Part shown: positions 43,501 through 55,989 of the stretch, piece after piece
Layout of the letters: each line of letters starts with the position of its first letter
Numbering within the stretch: position 1 is the stretch's first letter
Source: Oscheius sp. JU75
Lineage: Eukaryota; Nematoda; Chromadorea; Rhabditida; Rhabditidae
Reading direction: 5' to 3'
NCBI GenBank assembly: GCA_037178855.1
Contig: JASJZC010000006.1
Coordinates: 9,714,501 to 9,778,500, forward strand
Length of the DNA: 64,000 nt
Made by a program: the position numbers and the translations under genes
The notes under the pieces: generated by a model
What the model saw: the letters and a program-made list of their open reading frames with translations, nothing else
Told to the model about the DNA's origin: nothing
Databases searched by the model: none

Positions 43501-46500
43501 ATTGAGCAGCATCTCGGCAAGCACCCCAACTTCGAGAAGCCCAAGCCGCCGAAGGGAAAGCAGGCCGAGGCCCACTTTGCCATGCGCCATTACGCCGGAA
43601 CTGTCCGTTACAACGTGATGAACTGGCTCGAGAAGAACAAGGACCCTCTGAACGACACCGTCGTCCAGTGCATGAAGCTGTCCAAGGCCAATGCTCTCGT
43701 TGTCGAGATCTGGCAAGACTATACCACTCAGGAGGAGGCTGCCGCCATGGCCAAGGGAGGTGGAAAGAAGAAGGGAAAGTCTGGCTCGTTCATGACCGTC
43801 TCTATGCTTTATCGCGAGTCGCTGAACAAGCTCATGACCATGCTTCACAGCACCCACCCCCACTTCATCCGTTGTATCATCCCCAACGAGAAGAAGCAGT
43901 CTGGAATGATCGATGCCGCTCTCGTGCTGAACCAGCTCACCTGCAACGGTGTATTGGAAGGTATCCGTATTTGCCGAAAGGGATTCCCCAACAGAACCCT
44001 CCATCCCGACTTCGTCCAGCGCTATGCCATCCTCGCTGCCGATGAGGCTCTGATCGGAAAGGAAGATCCCAAGAAGGGAGCCGCAGCCATGCTGGCTCGT
44101 CTCGTCAAGGAGAAGAAGCTCGGCGAGGAAGAGTTCCGTGTCGGTCTGACCAAGGTCTTCTTCAAGGCCGGAATTGTTGCCAAGCTTGAAGATCAGCGTG
44201 ACTCCCGTCTCGCCGAACTCATCACTGGATTACAGGCTCAGATCAAGTGGTACTTCCAGACCGTGAGTTTCTGTGTCTCCCACCAAAAAAACAGATAATG
44301 AATTCAGATCGAGAAGAAGAGACGTGTCGAGAGAATCGAAGGAGTCAAGATCGTTCAGCGCAACATCCGCAACTGGTCCACCCTGCGCACCTGGGTCTGG
44401 TTCAAGCTGCTCGGCAAGATCAAGCCTCTTATCGCCTCCGGAAAGATCGAGGAGCTGTACGAGAAGCTCCAGGAGACTGTCACCAACCTCAAGGATACTT
44501 TGGAGAAGGAGGGAGAGATGACCAAGCAGCTGGCCGAGAGCTCCGAGCGTGTCCAGAAGGAGACTGCCGAGCTGCTGGCTCAGCTCGAGGCTACTCGCGG
44601 AAGCAACACCGAAATCGAGGAGCGTATGGCCATGATGAACGAGCAGAAGGCTGCCCTCGAGAGCAAGCTGGCCGAACAACAGAAGCGTCTCGAGTCCGAG
44701 GAGGGTTCCGCCCAGGAGCTCAATGCTGCCAAGAAGCGTGTTGAGCAGGAGTGCGCCGAGCTGAAGAAGAGCTGTCAAGACCTCGATCTGTCGCTGAAGA
44801 AGAGCGAGGCCGAGAGAAATGCCAAAGAACATCAGATCCGTGCCCTTCAGGACGAGATGCGTCAGCAGGACGAGCACATCAGCAAACTGTCCAAGGAGCG
44901 CAAGCAGCAGGAGGAGACCAACAAGAAGTTGAGCGAGGATCTGGCCGCTGCCGAGGAGCAGAACCTGGCCATGAACAAGCTCAAGGCCAAGCTTATGCAG
45001 ACCCTGGAAGACTCGGAGGCCAGCATGGAGCGCGAGAAGAGAAACCGCGCTGACATGGACAAGGCTAAGAGAAAGGCCGAGGGAGAGCTGAAGATCGCCC
45101 AGGAGGAGATGGAAGAGCTGTCCAAGGCCAAGTCCGACGCTGAGAACTCTCTCCGTCGCAAGGAGACTGAGCTCCACAACCTCGGAATGAAGCTGGAGGA
45201 CGAGCAGGCTGCCGTTGCCAAACTCCAGAAGGGAATCCAGGCCGATGAGGCCAAGATGAAAGATCTCCAGGACCAGCTGGCTGATGAGAAGGAAGCTCGC
45301 TCTCGTGCTGACCGTGCTCGCGCTGATCAACAGGTAATGAGAGTCAGGGAGATAGAGAGACAGAGGATATAGAAAGACATAGAGACGGAAAGACAGAGAC
45401 AGAGACTAGTTTGCAAAACCTAGTTTACAGAACGAGTACGATGAGCTCACTGACCAACTAGAGGAGCAGGCTCGTGCTTTCACCGCCCAGGTTGAGCTCG
45501 GAAAGAAGAAGGACTCTGAGGTGGCCAAGCTTCGTCGTGATCTCGAGGAAGCCAATCTCAAGTTCGGAGAACAGCTCGCTTCCCTCAAGAAGAAGAGTGC
45601 CGACTCTGTTCAGGAACTGTCCGACCAGGTGGAGCAGCTCCAGAAGCAGAAGGCCCGTTCTGAGAAGGAAAAGAACCACATGCAGAGAGAATTCGACGAG
45701 GCTTCCGCTGCTCTGGACCACGAGGCCAAGGCCCGTGCCGATCAGGAGAGAATCGCCAAGGGACACGAGGTCAGACTGCTCGAGCTCCGTCTCAAGGCTG
45801 ACGAACAATCCCGTCAGCTCCAGGACTTTGTCTCTCACAAGGGACGCATCCACTCTGAGAACTCGGATCTGGCTCGCCAGGTCGAGGACCTCGAGTCTAA
45901 GATCCAGGCTGCTACCCGTCTTCGTCTCCAGTTCAGCAACGAACTCGACGGAGCTAAGAGACAGGCCGATGAGGAGAGTCGCGAGAGACAGAACCTGAGC
46001 AACCTGAGCAAGACCCTCCAGCGCGAGCTCGAGCAGCTCCGCGAGTCCATCGAGGACGAGGTTGCTGGCAAGGCCGAATCCAACCGCCAACTGCAGAAGG
46101 CCCAGGTTGAACTCGATGGCTGGCGCTCTAAGTTCGAGGCCGAGGGACTCATCGGTGCTGACGAGTTCGACGAGGTCAAGAAGAGACAGCACGCCAAGAC
46201 CAGCGAGATCCAGGACTCTCTCGATGCAGCCAACGCCAAAATTGTGGCTCTCGAGAACGCTCGCAGTCGTCTGTCCGCCGAAGCTGACACCAACCGTCTC
46301 GAGGCTGAACACCACGCCCAGGCTGTCGCCTCTCTTGAGAAGAAACAGAAAGCCTTCGACAAGGTCATCGACGAATGGAAGAAGAAGGTCGACGACCTCT
46401 ACCTTGAGCTCGATGGAGCCCAAAGAGATGCTCGCTCTCTGTCCTCGGAAGCTCACAAGCTCCGTGGTCATCACGATGCTCTCGCCGACCAGGTTGAGGG

Positions 46501-48033
46501 ACTCAAGAGAGAGAACAAGTCTCTGGGAGATGAGGTCCGTGACCTGACTGAGTCTCTCGGAGAGGGAGGACGCGCCACCCACGCCATGTCCAAGCTGCTC
46601 CGACGCTTCGAAATGGAGAAGGAGGAGCTCCAACGTGGACTTGATGAGGCTGAAGCTGCTCTGGAGGCTGAGGAAAGCAAGAGTCTCCGCTGCCAGATCG
46701 AGATCCAGCAGATCCGTGCCGAGATCGAGAAACGCATCCAGGAGAAGGAGGAAGAGTTCGAGAACTCTCGCAAGGTCCACCAGCAGACCCTCGACTCGAT
46801 TGCCGCCACTCTGGAGGCTGAGACCAAGGCCAAGTCTGAGCTGTTCCGTGTCAAGAAGAAGCTCGAGGCTGACATCAACGAGCTCGAGATTGCCCTGGAT
46901 CATGCTAACAAGGCCAACGAGGACGCCCAGAAGAACATCCGGTAAGTGGGCTGGTGTAATGTAAATACGAGATTTTCAGTCGCTACCTCGACCAAGTCCG
47001 CGAGCTCCAGCAGATCATTGACGAAGAGCAGAAACGCCGCGAGGAGTTCAGAGAGCATCTGCTCCACTCCGAAAGGAAGTTGGCTGTCGCCAAGCAGGAG
47101 CAAGAGGAGCTTATTGTCAAGCTCGAGGCTGTTGAGCGTGCCCGTCGCCAGGTCGAGCAGAACGTCAAGGAGCATCAGGAGCAGAACAACGAGCTCAGCT
47201 CCAACAACGCTTCCCTCGTCTCAGCCAAGAACCAGCTCGACAACGAGATCTCTCTGCTCAGAAGCGACATCGCCGAGGCTCAAACCGAGCTGGCTGCCTC
47301 TGACGAGCGCAGTCGTCGTGCCATGTCCGATGCCGCCAAGTTGGCTGAGGATCTCCGTCACGAGCAGGAGCACAGCCAACAGCTCGAGAGGTACAAGAAG
47401 CAGCTCGAGAGTCAGGTCAAGGTAGGCAATCTTTTTCGGAACGCAAAGCTTTTGGTATTGTTCGAAAATTGAACCCTTCGCCGTCTCATTCATAATCAGA
47501 CAGTACTGACTGCGCTATGCTGCAAAAGGCGCCGGCAGCTTTCCGCTTGCTATTGCAAGCTACAATCTTTCAGGACATGCAAGAGCGCTCCGATGCCGCT
47601 GAGGCTTCCGTTATCAAGGGAGGAGCCAAGGCCATCCAGAAGGCCGAGCAGAGGCTGAAGACGCTCCAGACTGACATGGAGGCCGAGACCCGTCGCTCGA
47701 CCGAGGCTGCCAAGAATCTGGCTCGTGCTGACCGTCGCGTCCGCGAATTCGACTTCCAGGTCGGAGAGGACAAGAAGAACTACGACAAACTGAGCGAGCT
47801 TGTGGAGAAGCTCACCGCCAAGCTGAAGATCCAGAAGAAGCAGCTCGAGGACGCGGTTTGTATCATTTCTTGCAATCAATTGAGAGATATTTTTTTAGGA
47901 AGAGCAGGCGAACTCCCATTTGACCAAGTACAGATCCGTCCAATTGGCTCTGGAGACGGCTGAGGAACGCGCTGATTCTGCCGAACAGTGCCTGACTCGC
48001 ATCAGATCTTCCAGAAGCCGTTCCGACAAGTAG
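40511..48033 (+). CDS. Muscle myosin II heavy chain (nematode type)
   Basis: The ATG at 40511 gives [20 protein letters not shown]. Motor exons follow: SH3-like N-domain, [18 protein letters not shown]-loop [13 protein letters not shown] (about 41647), switch [11 protein letters not shown], switch [19 protein letters not shown], loop 2 [12 protein letters not shown], actin-binding [12 protein letters not shown] and SH helix [19 protein letters not shown]. The IQ/neck ([18 protein letters not shown]) leads to an uninterrupted heptad coiled-coil rod, closing with [13 protein letters not shown]. Length and layout match a complete sarcomeric heavy chain. It hydrolyses ATP to slide on actin in thick filaments. 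Motor sequence is closest to the UNC-54/MYO family; which member cannot be settled here. Large introns (40925-41455, 42350-42880, 47422-47573) carry repeats. AATAAA is at 48087. Confidence 0.96.
41170..41200 (+). repeat. B-box-like fragment in myosin intron
   Basis: The sequence CCCAGGTTCGAATCCAAATT is a perfect B-box core (GGTTCGAATCC), without a good upstream A box. It is probably a decayed tRNA-derived fragment. Confidence 0.35.
42700..42795. repeat. Tandem variant of the palindrome repeat in myosin intron
   Basis: The half-unit CAAAGTTGTAGCTTTTGACA with ATGGGCAAC occurs twice in direct orientation, about 37 bp apart, unlike the inverted layout of other copies. This suggests tandem expansion of one arm. 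Confidence 0.5.
47461..47522 (-). repeat. tRNA-like relic in myosin intron
   Basis: The minus strand reads GCATAGCGCAGTCAGTACTG (A-box-like) then GAAGGGTTCAATTTTCGAA (B-box-like) at tRNA spacing. Confidence 0.45.
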
Positions 48034-48086
48034 AGAACGACTTGCCTCGGAATAACTCTATAGATTTCAATTTCCAAATGACCCAA

Positions 48087-48092
48087 AATAAA
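48087..48092 (+). promoter_or_regulatory. Poly(A) signal AATAAA of myosin
   Basis: AATAAA lies 54 nt after the myosin stop codon at 48031-48033. The convergent fucosyltransferase gene ends 157 bp further on. Confidence 0.6.
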
Positions 48093-48248
48093 AAGTCCGA
48101 GAGGCGAAAAAAAATTGTTGTTAGGCTTTTATAGAAGACAGTAAATTGTTGGTAGAGAGATTTTTAGTAACAAGATTTTTAACAACAGAGAACCCGTAAT
48201 AGATATCTACAAAAAATATCACAGCTAGGAATACCCGAAGATGATTGG

Positions 48249-50462
48249 CTAGAAGAAACGGTTGGCGTAGTCCTGATTACATTGTTCTTGAGGAGACTGG
48301 AATTTAGCTATGTCGTGGTACGAGTTCTTTTTGTACGGAGGCGTCTGTAGGACTCGACACAACTCGCAGAAACCGGTAGCATCGTCGTGTTCCGGGAAAA
48401 CTCTGAAAATGTTTTCATCTCTTTCGCCAGCGCGAACCTTTCTCTCTATGTCTCTCTGTCTTTCTGTTTGTCTGTCTGTATGTCTCTTTGTCTCTCTATC
48501 TAAGAACTCACTGATGCGTATTCCTCCATTTATGGTACTTTAGATACTCTTCCTTATTGGCTGCAACTTTTTTGATATGTTCCGCCACCTCCTTAAGATT
48601 TTTGAAGTCGTCGATAGCTATGAACGAGTTGGGTGGAGCCTAAAACTCTTTTTGACAGGAAATCCTATTGACTTACCCCAACAGCTTCATACTTCTTCCG
48701 TTCCAAAATGATCGGAACAGCGTATCTCTCTCCAAGAGCGGCCCAGAACTTTTCGGTCACGTAGTCTTTGCAATTGGAGTTTTCGATGGAAAAGTAGAAC
48801 TTGTACTTCCGGACAAGGGTCTTCACGCAGTCGTAGCCCTGCATATGAACTCCGGCACAGTCGGGAGCTGGACGGCCACAGGCTCCGAAAAGGTCTGCCT
48901 GGAAAAGATTCATAGTATCAGATTTTGCCTGTCTGTTTCTAGCGGTCTGTCTGTCCGAGCAGCCTTTGTCTGCCTGCTTGTCAAGTAGGCTGAAAGGTAG
49001 AACAGCGGCAAAGGTAAAATTACTATCCGAATCAACGGCAGAGATCTTTGGAGAGCTCTGTGAGTCATGCTCTTGCGGGGTCTTGCGACGCCTACCGTTG
49101 CGGAGGCTTCCCGAGGGGCCAGGTCGCGAGGCAATACGTTCCAAAGCTGCCCAACTTTTTCTAGCAACGCCTCCACCTTTGTAGCAAGCTACTACCAATT
49201 TACCGACCTAGGAAAGATGCAGGCCTTGATTGGGCCGCGGCGGGGATCGAACTTAGGATCCTCGAACTTGAACTGAAGAGGAATTATAATTAGACAGTTG
49301 ACAGAGACAGAAAAGATGACCGACTGACAGGACAGGGACAAGGTCGATCCTGGGCAGTGACAGATTCTGGACAAATTAACAGAGACAGAACAATAGATTG
49401 AGACGGGCAGATAACAGGAAGAGAATGAGAGCTATAGACTGATAGAATCGCATTTAGGCAAGTAGACAGAAAAATTGGGCTGTACAAGCTGGCAGTGTAG
49501 TTTCATAGGCTTTGACCAAGAGCAACCCACATCTACACCGAAAGAAACCAGACTGTTGATGATATCCTTTCTCCTGTTCACCGTGAAGCAGTTTGAAGCC
49601 AGCCAAACTGCCGTCTTCTCTGTTTTCATGTTCCAAATCTCATCCAAATCGAGTTCAATGGCCTCCGGTCTCTCCTCACAATGTCCATACGGATACCAGA
49701 TGTCAGAATGTTTCAGCGGGGTCATCGTCCAATTGATCACATCCAAAAGCCACCGTTTTAGATACTGGGCAAACAAACCAGGTTCCGGTCGGAAACGATC
49801 ATTGGCCTGGCTCTCGAGACTCCACAGCACGTGGGGAACACCCGGTCTTCTGTTCTTAGGAACATTTCCCTGGCGGTAGTCGGCGCTGTGAAACAGTACG
49901 GCGTCGGCTTTCTCATAATCAGCAGGGTTTTCAGAGATTCTACAGAAGCCCTGGAAGGAGAATAGTTAATTGGTATACCGTAGACTATCTCTGTCTCTCT
50001 GTTTCTCTATTTATCTGCCTCTCTGATTCTCTTTCTCTCTGGTTTTCTGTTTCTTTGTCTTTGATTACCATGGTAGAGAAGCAATTGCCCAGAAATCTTT
50101 CTGTAGTCACATCCATTTTGAAGAATTTAGTGGCCGAATAAATTAGAACCTGCTTCTTGTTTTCAAAGACGATTGGAACACGGACTGGTTCGAACGTTTC
50201 TGGACAAGTAAGTTGAGTTAGAAAAACAAAAAAACTCACTTTTTGGGGAGTCATTAGACAGTTTTTTGTCTTCCAATGGTTGACGTACTCTTATTTTTGC
50301 TTTTCTTGACTCCTCCACGTCAAGGGCAGTAGCTTCTAGAAACTCAATTGACAAAGAAAGGTTATCCAAGTAACCTTCGGCATTAAAGCTCAGTTCCGCT
50401 GCCAGATTATAGAGAATATAGAGCAGTATTACTAGGAAGAGCAGCCTCAAAAGAGGCTTCAT
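48249..50462 (-). CDS. Golgi alpha-1,3-fucosyltransferase (GT10)
   Basis: The ATG at 50462 starts MKPLLRLLFLVILLYILYN, a type II signal anchor, right after an acceptor-like TATAGTTACAG|CA, so I prefer it to the in-frame ATG at 50519. Lumenal exons follow: a stem, ENKKQVLIYSATKFFKMDV, then the first GT10 domain (DAVLFHSADYRQGNVP; WSLESQAND; NWTMTPLKHSDIWYPYG; KTAVWLASNCF). The C-terminal domain near 48690-48900 has the donor motif KFYFSIENSNCKDYVTEKFW and ends in Cys residues and a stop at 48249. The enzyme transfers fucose from GDP-fucose to N-glycans or Lewis-type acceptors; nematodes have several. Acceptor specificity cannot be read here. One intron contains the dispersed element at 49010-49242. 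Confidence 0.9.
49010..49242. repeat. Dispersed repeat, copy 1 (in fucosyltransferase intron)
   Basis: Shares its whole length with 52211-52430: ATCCGAATCAACGGCAGAGA, GCGGAGGCTTC, TTACGTTCCAAAGCTGCCCA, GTAGCAAGCTA and CCGACCTA occur in the same order and spacing. The end carries GGGGATCGAACTTAGG on the plus strand, a reverse B-box-like sequence, so it may be a tRNA-headed SINE. Confidence 0.65.
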
Positions 50463-51674
50463 TGCTGTAACTATATGTATTTTTTGCTTCGGTTCTGTAC
50501 CGTCAATTTCGGCAGTCAATAAAAGGAAAGACGATTTGAGGGAAATGAAGTGCGTTAAGTCCCCACGATAGAGACAGACCTCTCAGCAAAAAGTTTTCGG
50601 AAATCAATAGAGAGACAGACAGAGAAACAAGAGATATGAACAGTGCAAAACAGAGAGCCAAATAGTAAATGGGCGTTAGCTGTCTCGAGTCACCTGCGTA
50701 CACATCGTATTCAATGGAACGGAACAGAGCCAAACGTGTTAGACCACTAACAGAACAGCTATAGTCCGCCTAGAGACAGACACCGAAAGGAAATAGATTG
50801 GTTCGTTTCATAGTGTCGACCATTGAGTGCTGTATCTCTATCTCTCTGTTTCAGTGTCTTTCTGCCATCCTATTTTTCTATCTCTCTGTCTCTCTGTCTT
50901 TAATCCCCTCAATCTCTCAATCTCTGTCTCTTTGTTTCTCAGTCTCGCAGTCTCTCTGTCTATTCGACTCAGACTATGGAAAAAAAGGCAATGGGACTGG
51001 ACGAGGGTGTAGAAGCGATACGACTTGAACTGATAAGAGAGCGTAACTCGAATACACAAACCGTTCCAATACTGCAAAACTGCACATTGAAACCCCTACC
51101 CCGAGACAATTAAACCAATTAGGAGCTAAATAAGTTGCGAGAAAGATGGAAATTCAGTCAGCTGGTTTGTTTGACAGGAACACGGCGGACCTTGTTTGCG
51201 CAAGTGTCGCCACATGAGTCTTTGCAGCCGACCTGTATGGTTTAGATGTGTCTTTTTGAACTAGTTTCGGAAATGAACAAAGCGGGCTCAAACCTCAACG
51301 TCAACGTGGAAATGAACGGAGTCGCCCGGTTGCCAGGACACCCGAGAGTGGACCATCACACACTGGACTAATCCGGTCGAGAGAGGAATATATCAACAGA
51401 ATGCGAATGCGTTCCGGTTCCTGATTGTATTGGGAAAACAGTAGACTGTCTTTTTTACGCAATCTCTACTCTTAGTTTGTTCTGACCCTCTTTTGGGGAC
51501 CCAGAACCGCGGTCGAGGGAGAGTCGTTCTGGTACTTCCAGGTGTCTATGTCCAAGGATGACGTGATGTAGAAGTGTTCCTACTTGATTTGCAAGTAGTC
51601 TTAATGTTATTGCATGCAAAAACACGGAGAGCAAAAATGGGGAGAGGGGGGTTGGGCAGCTTTGAGATCCACTG

Positions 51675-51755
51675 TTTCTTGGAGCAAAGATCCAGTCCTG
51701 AACCTGAAGATATCGAACTTTCCAACTGTTAGGCTACCACTCGGTAAGCATGTCC
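51675..51755 (-). repeat. tRNA-like relic
   Basis: The minus strand shows TGCTTACCGAGTGGTAGCC then GAAAGTTCGATATCTTCAGG; the B box is degraded. Confidence 0.4.
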
Positions 51756-52210
51756 TTCCTAATACTTTTCTTGATGTTTTTTGACATTTTCGTTGCAAAA
51801 CGATCTTATCGTAATACACTTTTAGCTCAACTGACGCAAAGTAAGCAACGTCTTTAGACAGGCTTACAATTCAGAACTCTGGAAATCTATTCTACTGACA
51901 GGACTTGACTTGATAGAAGCTGCGATGCAACAAACACAACCATAGATACCGTTGACGATGGCTTCGTCGCTCTTTAGACATGAATTAGCATTGACAACAG
52001 GCGGCTCCCCAATAGAGAAGTTCTCAAGTTCCCGTTACAGCTGTCTTGTCAACTAAACTATTGACATGGCATGACTTCCAGCTTTTGTTTCGTAGTCACG
52101 GACAGAACGGACTCTATTTGGTAGTTGAGATTCAATTGGATCCGAACTATGAAAGCGTGATGGTGTCATTGGTTGTCTCTTTGTTGCCCGTGGCCACGAA
52201 GGTAAAGGTT

Positions 52211-52430
52211 AAAGGGTACAGTTTCTATCCGAATCAACGGCAGAGATCCTTGGAGAGCTCGATGAGACAAGCTCCTGCGAGGTGTAGTGACGCCGACCGA
52301 TGCGGAGGCTTCTCAAGGGACATTACGTTCCAAAGCTGCCCAATCTTTTCTAGGAACACCTTCCCCTTCGTAGCAAGCTATTTTACCGACCTACGAGAGG
52401 ATGGAAGCCTCGGTTTGACCGCGGCTGCGC
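52211..52430. repeat. Dispersed repeat, copy 2
   Basis: Diverged copy of 49010-49242 in the same orientation, with several substitutions and short indels. Both end in a GC-rich CCGCGGC segment. Confidence 0.65.
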
Positions 52431-53399
52431 AGCTTCTTTAACATACGTTCCCAATTTTCCCTAAAGCTGACTTGCCAATTTAACTTTTGACACGCCATGA
52501 CTTGCAGCTTTTTTCTCGTGGTGATGCACGGACGGACGGACAACATTACACTTTAGTAGTAGGGAGATAAGGTGATAAGTCAGTCGTGAGCAGGCAAGGT
52601 TGAAGCTCTTCAGTTTTGAGTGTTCAACTGCTTCTTACCTTATTCCGTGACAAGCTTCCACAAGTTCTTTGTCTCTGTTATGCAACAAGCCAGCGATTAG
52701 CAGCGATGTCCTCGCAGTGATCTGGACAGTGAACCCGTCTTACCCGATGGATTCTATTCAGATCTTAGCTGTCTCGCGGTAATCAGTCGAGAGAATGTAA
52801 TGGAACATTCGTTGTTCCTCAGACTGAAGAAATTCTTATTAAGTCACCTCCTCCTCCTATCCGATCCCACCGACATTTCCTCATGCCTCACTCTCTCTCT
52901 CATAATTTCAGAACCCATAATTAGTTTTCCAGATTCCATGACCATAAGCTCACGGATCTTAATTGCTCTCCCATCTGAGTTATTTTTCCTCGAATAATTA
53001 CTCTTTGGACTGGGAGGGAAAGATTACTGCCGTCAACAGTGGTGACTCCGAAATATCTTGTCCTTTCATTGCCGCCCGAATAACTCACCGATCAGTAAAT
53101 CAGGACAATGATGTTTTTCAAGATTCGATGACTTCATGTTTACGCGACGGAAGGTGGCCCACACTTGAACACGATTCTTCATGGACCGACGCCTTCCAAT
53201 GGGTCTCTTCGTGAGAAAGACGAGAAAACTTCCTCGTCTTTGACTCGTTTGCAAATCTCCTCGTAGTTCATTCACAGAGCTCTGGTTATTTTAAGCATCT
53301 CGGCGATGAAGCAGGTGATAGTCGCGGGTTCCTTTGGTAGATTGTGCACGTACTTGTCAGTCTCGATTATTCTTTATGGGTATCAGTCTAGACGTCTGG

Positions 53400-53520
53400 C
53401 TAGTTTCCTCTCTCTGTGTCCTGACAGAGATAGATAGACAGAGAGAGAGAGATAGATTGACAGAGAAAGATAGATAGAGAGAGAGAGAGAGAGAGAACGA
53501 CAGAGACAGAGAGAAGTGTT
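53400..53520. repeat. Purine microsatellite (GACAGAGAGA)n
   Basis: Imperfect GACAGAGA/GATAGATAGA repeats over about 100 bp. Similar arrays, on either strand, occur throughout the window (for example 14190-14325, 27560-27670, 33245-33395, 35515-35605, 36430-36530, 38865-38945 and 50830-50965). Confidence 0.75.
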
Positions 53521-54136
53521 CAAAGAAATGACAACCATTCTCACACTACTCCCTTTGTTCGTTGTCTCCATTCTCTTCTCCCGTTACTCAAATGTGTTCT
53601 GTGCCTGACAGCAATGTTTTTAGTCTCTCTGTGACCTACACGCCGTAGGTTGGGTAATCTCTCAACTCTTGATGATATCACTCCCAGTATGTCGAATCCC
53701 TAGCTCGAAATTCGTACAAAGTGCTAGACATGTCAGGCTTCTCAGCTGACCATCCTAATCAAACATTTATCTCGATGGAAAAGTACCCGAGCTCTTAGTC
53801 AGAGCCCCGAGTACACACGACGTGGACGTCGTTCCCACATCCATTTTGACGCAATTCCCTTACGAGAAGAGCATAAATTATGGAAGAAGCTTTTTAGATC
53901 CGGATTGTAGTCTGTGTTCACAGTATAGGGTAGAAATTTCACCTGTCTCTGTCAATCACCCATCGTCACCCGTATTTTCGCGTTTCCTTGGCCACAGGGC
54001 TCCGTTTCACCTGTACACGACAGATGTTTTGTCTGGCAGTCTATCGTCAATTCGTACAGACAAAGTCCCTATTTTATTCGTTCGAGGTCAGTTGCTCCTA
54101 CCCGTCAAGTACCTAGCTGGAAGATGCGCGCGACTT

Positions 54137-54195
54137 TACCGCATAACGCAGGCGGCCAGCTACGGATCCAAACAACTCGGGTTCGAGTCCCAGAC
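54137..54195 (+). repeat. tRNA-like relic, well-formed
   Basis: TACCGCATAACGCAGGCGG (A-box-like) and ACTCGGGTTCGAGTCCCAG (near-perfect T arm and B box). The T arm pairs well. No matching acceptor stem is evident, so a functional tRNA is unlikely but not excluded. Confidence 0.45.
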
Positions 54196-55989
54196 AAGAA
54201 TTTTTGCCTTATAAGAGGCACGTAAATCCTGACACGAAAATAGCCAGATTACGATATTGCCCTACTATTTCCTCTCCGAAGAATCCTCTCATGCTGTTCC
54301 TCTTCCTCCCTACGAGGAAGAGCTCATTTCGATTCTGTTTACTATCATCATCCACGTCTCGTATAATTTCCTTCACCCTCTCTTTTATTTATTTAAAACA
54401 CAGAGCCACATCCGGACTGCCTCATTTATCCCGCAACCAAAGATGAACGTCCGCCCTCTCAGCTCTCTTACCAATTATCCTCACTATGTTTTTCAATGGT
54501 CCCGATGAGAAAATAACGCAGAGGTTTACCATGTGAGACCTGTCATTTGTCCGGTCATTTTCATTGACAGAACTGTCGTTTATTGATTGACAGTAGGTTT
54601 ATGTCAGCGCCTCCTCGGCAGAGCTTACTGTCCTTAGCTGCTTGACAGAACTCTATGTTGTTCGCCCTGATAAAACTTTCTGGGATTTGATCCTTGCCCT
54701 TTCGTTCTATCATTGACTGCTGGACAGAGCTTTCCGTCACTCTCCTGCGTTTTCGAAGCTAAAAAAAATTCAAGTTGATCTCAAATGGTAACACATTAGC
54801 GCTGAGTATATATTGAAGTATGGGTTGGAAATGCGTTGTGTTTAAGATATGACCTAAACAATCGCCACTTTCCTAAAGGAAATCGACTAATTAAGTAATC
54901 CAGTTGACTGTGTTTTTGACGCAGTCTCTACTCTTAGTCTGTTCTTTAAGCGCAAGAGCAGGGAGCATAAGCGCCTTTGCCTCATGAACTGTCTCCTACC
55001 TAATAAAGTCTAGAATTGCCGAGGAAACGTTCGGTTATGCAATTGTTCTGTGCCGAAGTAACTTAGACAGAGATAGACTGAATTTCGACTTGGTAACGCT
55101 TGTCAAAACTGTCTAAATTAAAACAATTTCTTGACTTGTCAAGGATAATAGACTTTGAGTAACTGTAGAAATGAACTTCAAAGGAATGTCTCTTATGCTC
55201 CCTTTAAGTCAAGTAATTATCAAGCGCATCCGAACCCGGGTTGGCCGAGCCAAAAACGAGCGCCTTACCGATACACCAAGTCTGAAAGGCGACGTACGAA
55301 TATACAGAGATAGCTCCCGTTTAATAGATTCAGTCATCCTTGAGTGTTTCCTGTCGTTTACTGCCTGACATAATGCCATACGCCATATTACTGAGCTATC
55401 TGTCGTTCTAAATTTTACAGACTTCTGCTTTTCTCGCTACTTAACGGAGTTGACCATGCTTGACAGAGTTTCTGACAGTTCCTACTGGACAGGTGGCTGC
55501 TCTACTCTTATTGACAGAAAGGTCATTGCTTCCTGTTATTCTCTGACTAACTAGGTTTTTTTAAATATCTGCAGCTCATATAGTTTCCCGATATCCAACT
55601 CACCTTATCAGAAGTCTCATTTCAATCTCCAAATCGGGATTTTGGAGCGTCATAATTCGACAGTAGTGAAACCCGTAGCCACTTCCTACTATCCGACTCT
55701 AATCTTTCGATTAGGAAGTCCTTCAGATTCCGTTTTTGTAGTCTGTCTACGTGTCCTATGGAATAGTTAAAAGAGGAAGTACCACGTCTAACCGAAAGCC
55801 GGTGGTCTCTGATTTCTTTCTGCTATTACTTATGTTTTCCGAGGTTGCCTTTTCAGGAGAGTGACCAAGTAAACAGTGTTTTCAATCCCACAGATCATAA
55901 ATTGCTTTCACCCTCTCATCGTCTTTCTGTCTCTCTTCATTTTTAATCTCTTCCTATAATTGGTTCTCTCACCCTTATATTTAGGAATA

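Larger units (their letters stand above)
50463..55989. other. Repeat-rich 5.5-kb region without a supported gene
   Basis: The largest gene-poor stretch. It includes TCTCTGTC microsatellites (50830-50965, 53400-53520), copy 2 of the dispersed repeat (52211-52430), two tRNA-like relics (51675-51755, 54137-54195) and two related 45-bp segments containing CGCA(A/G)TCTCTACTCTTAGT (near 51457 and 54919). Diverged TTGACAGAACT-like motifs recur at 54540-55520. Open frames here (for example 53822-54214) overlap these repeats and show no domains. Confidence 0.5.

Noticed and set aside
44230-46903. Very long minus-strand open frames opposite the myosin rod
   Set aside because: They are antisense shadows of GAG/CTC-rich coiled-coil codons. 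Leu/Ser/Glu-rich nonsense of this kind is expected opposite myosin rods.
54137-54195. Functional tRNA gene
   Set aside because: A and B boxes are present but no 7-bp acceptor stem pairs at the right distance; kept as a tRNA-like relic.
53822-54214. 130-codon plus-strand frame in the gene-poor region
   Set aside because: Its second half overlaps a tRNA-like element and the first half has no domain or splice context.
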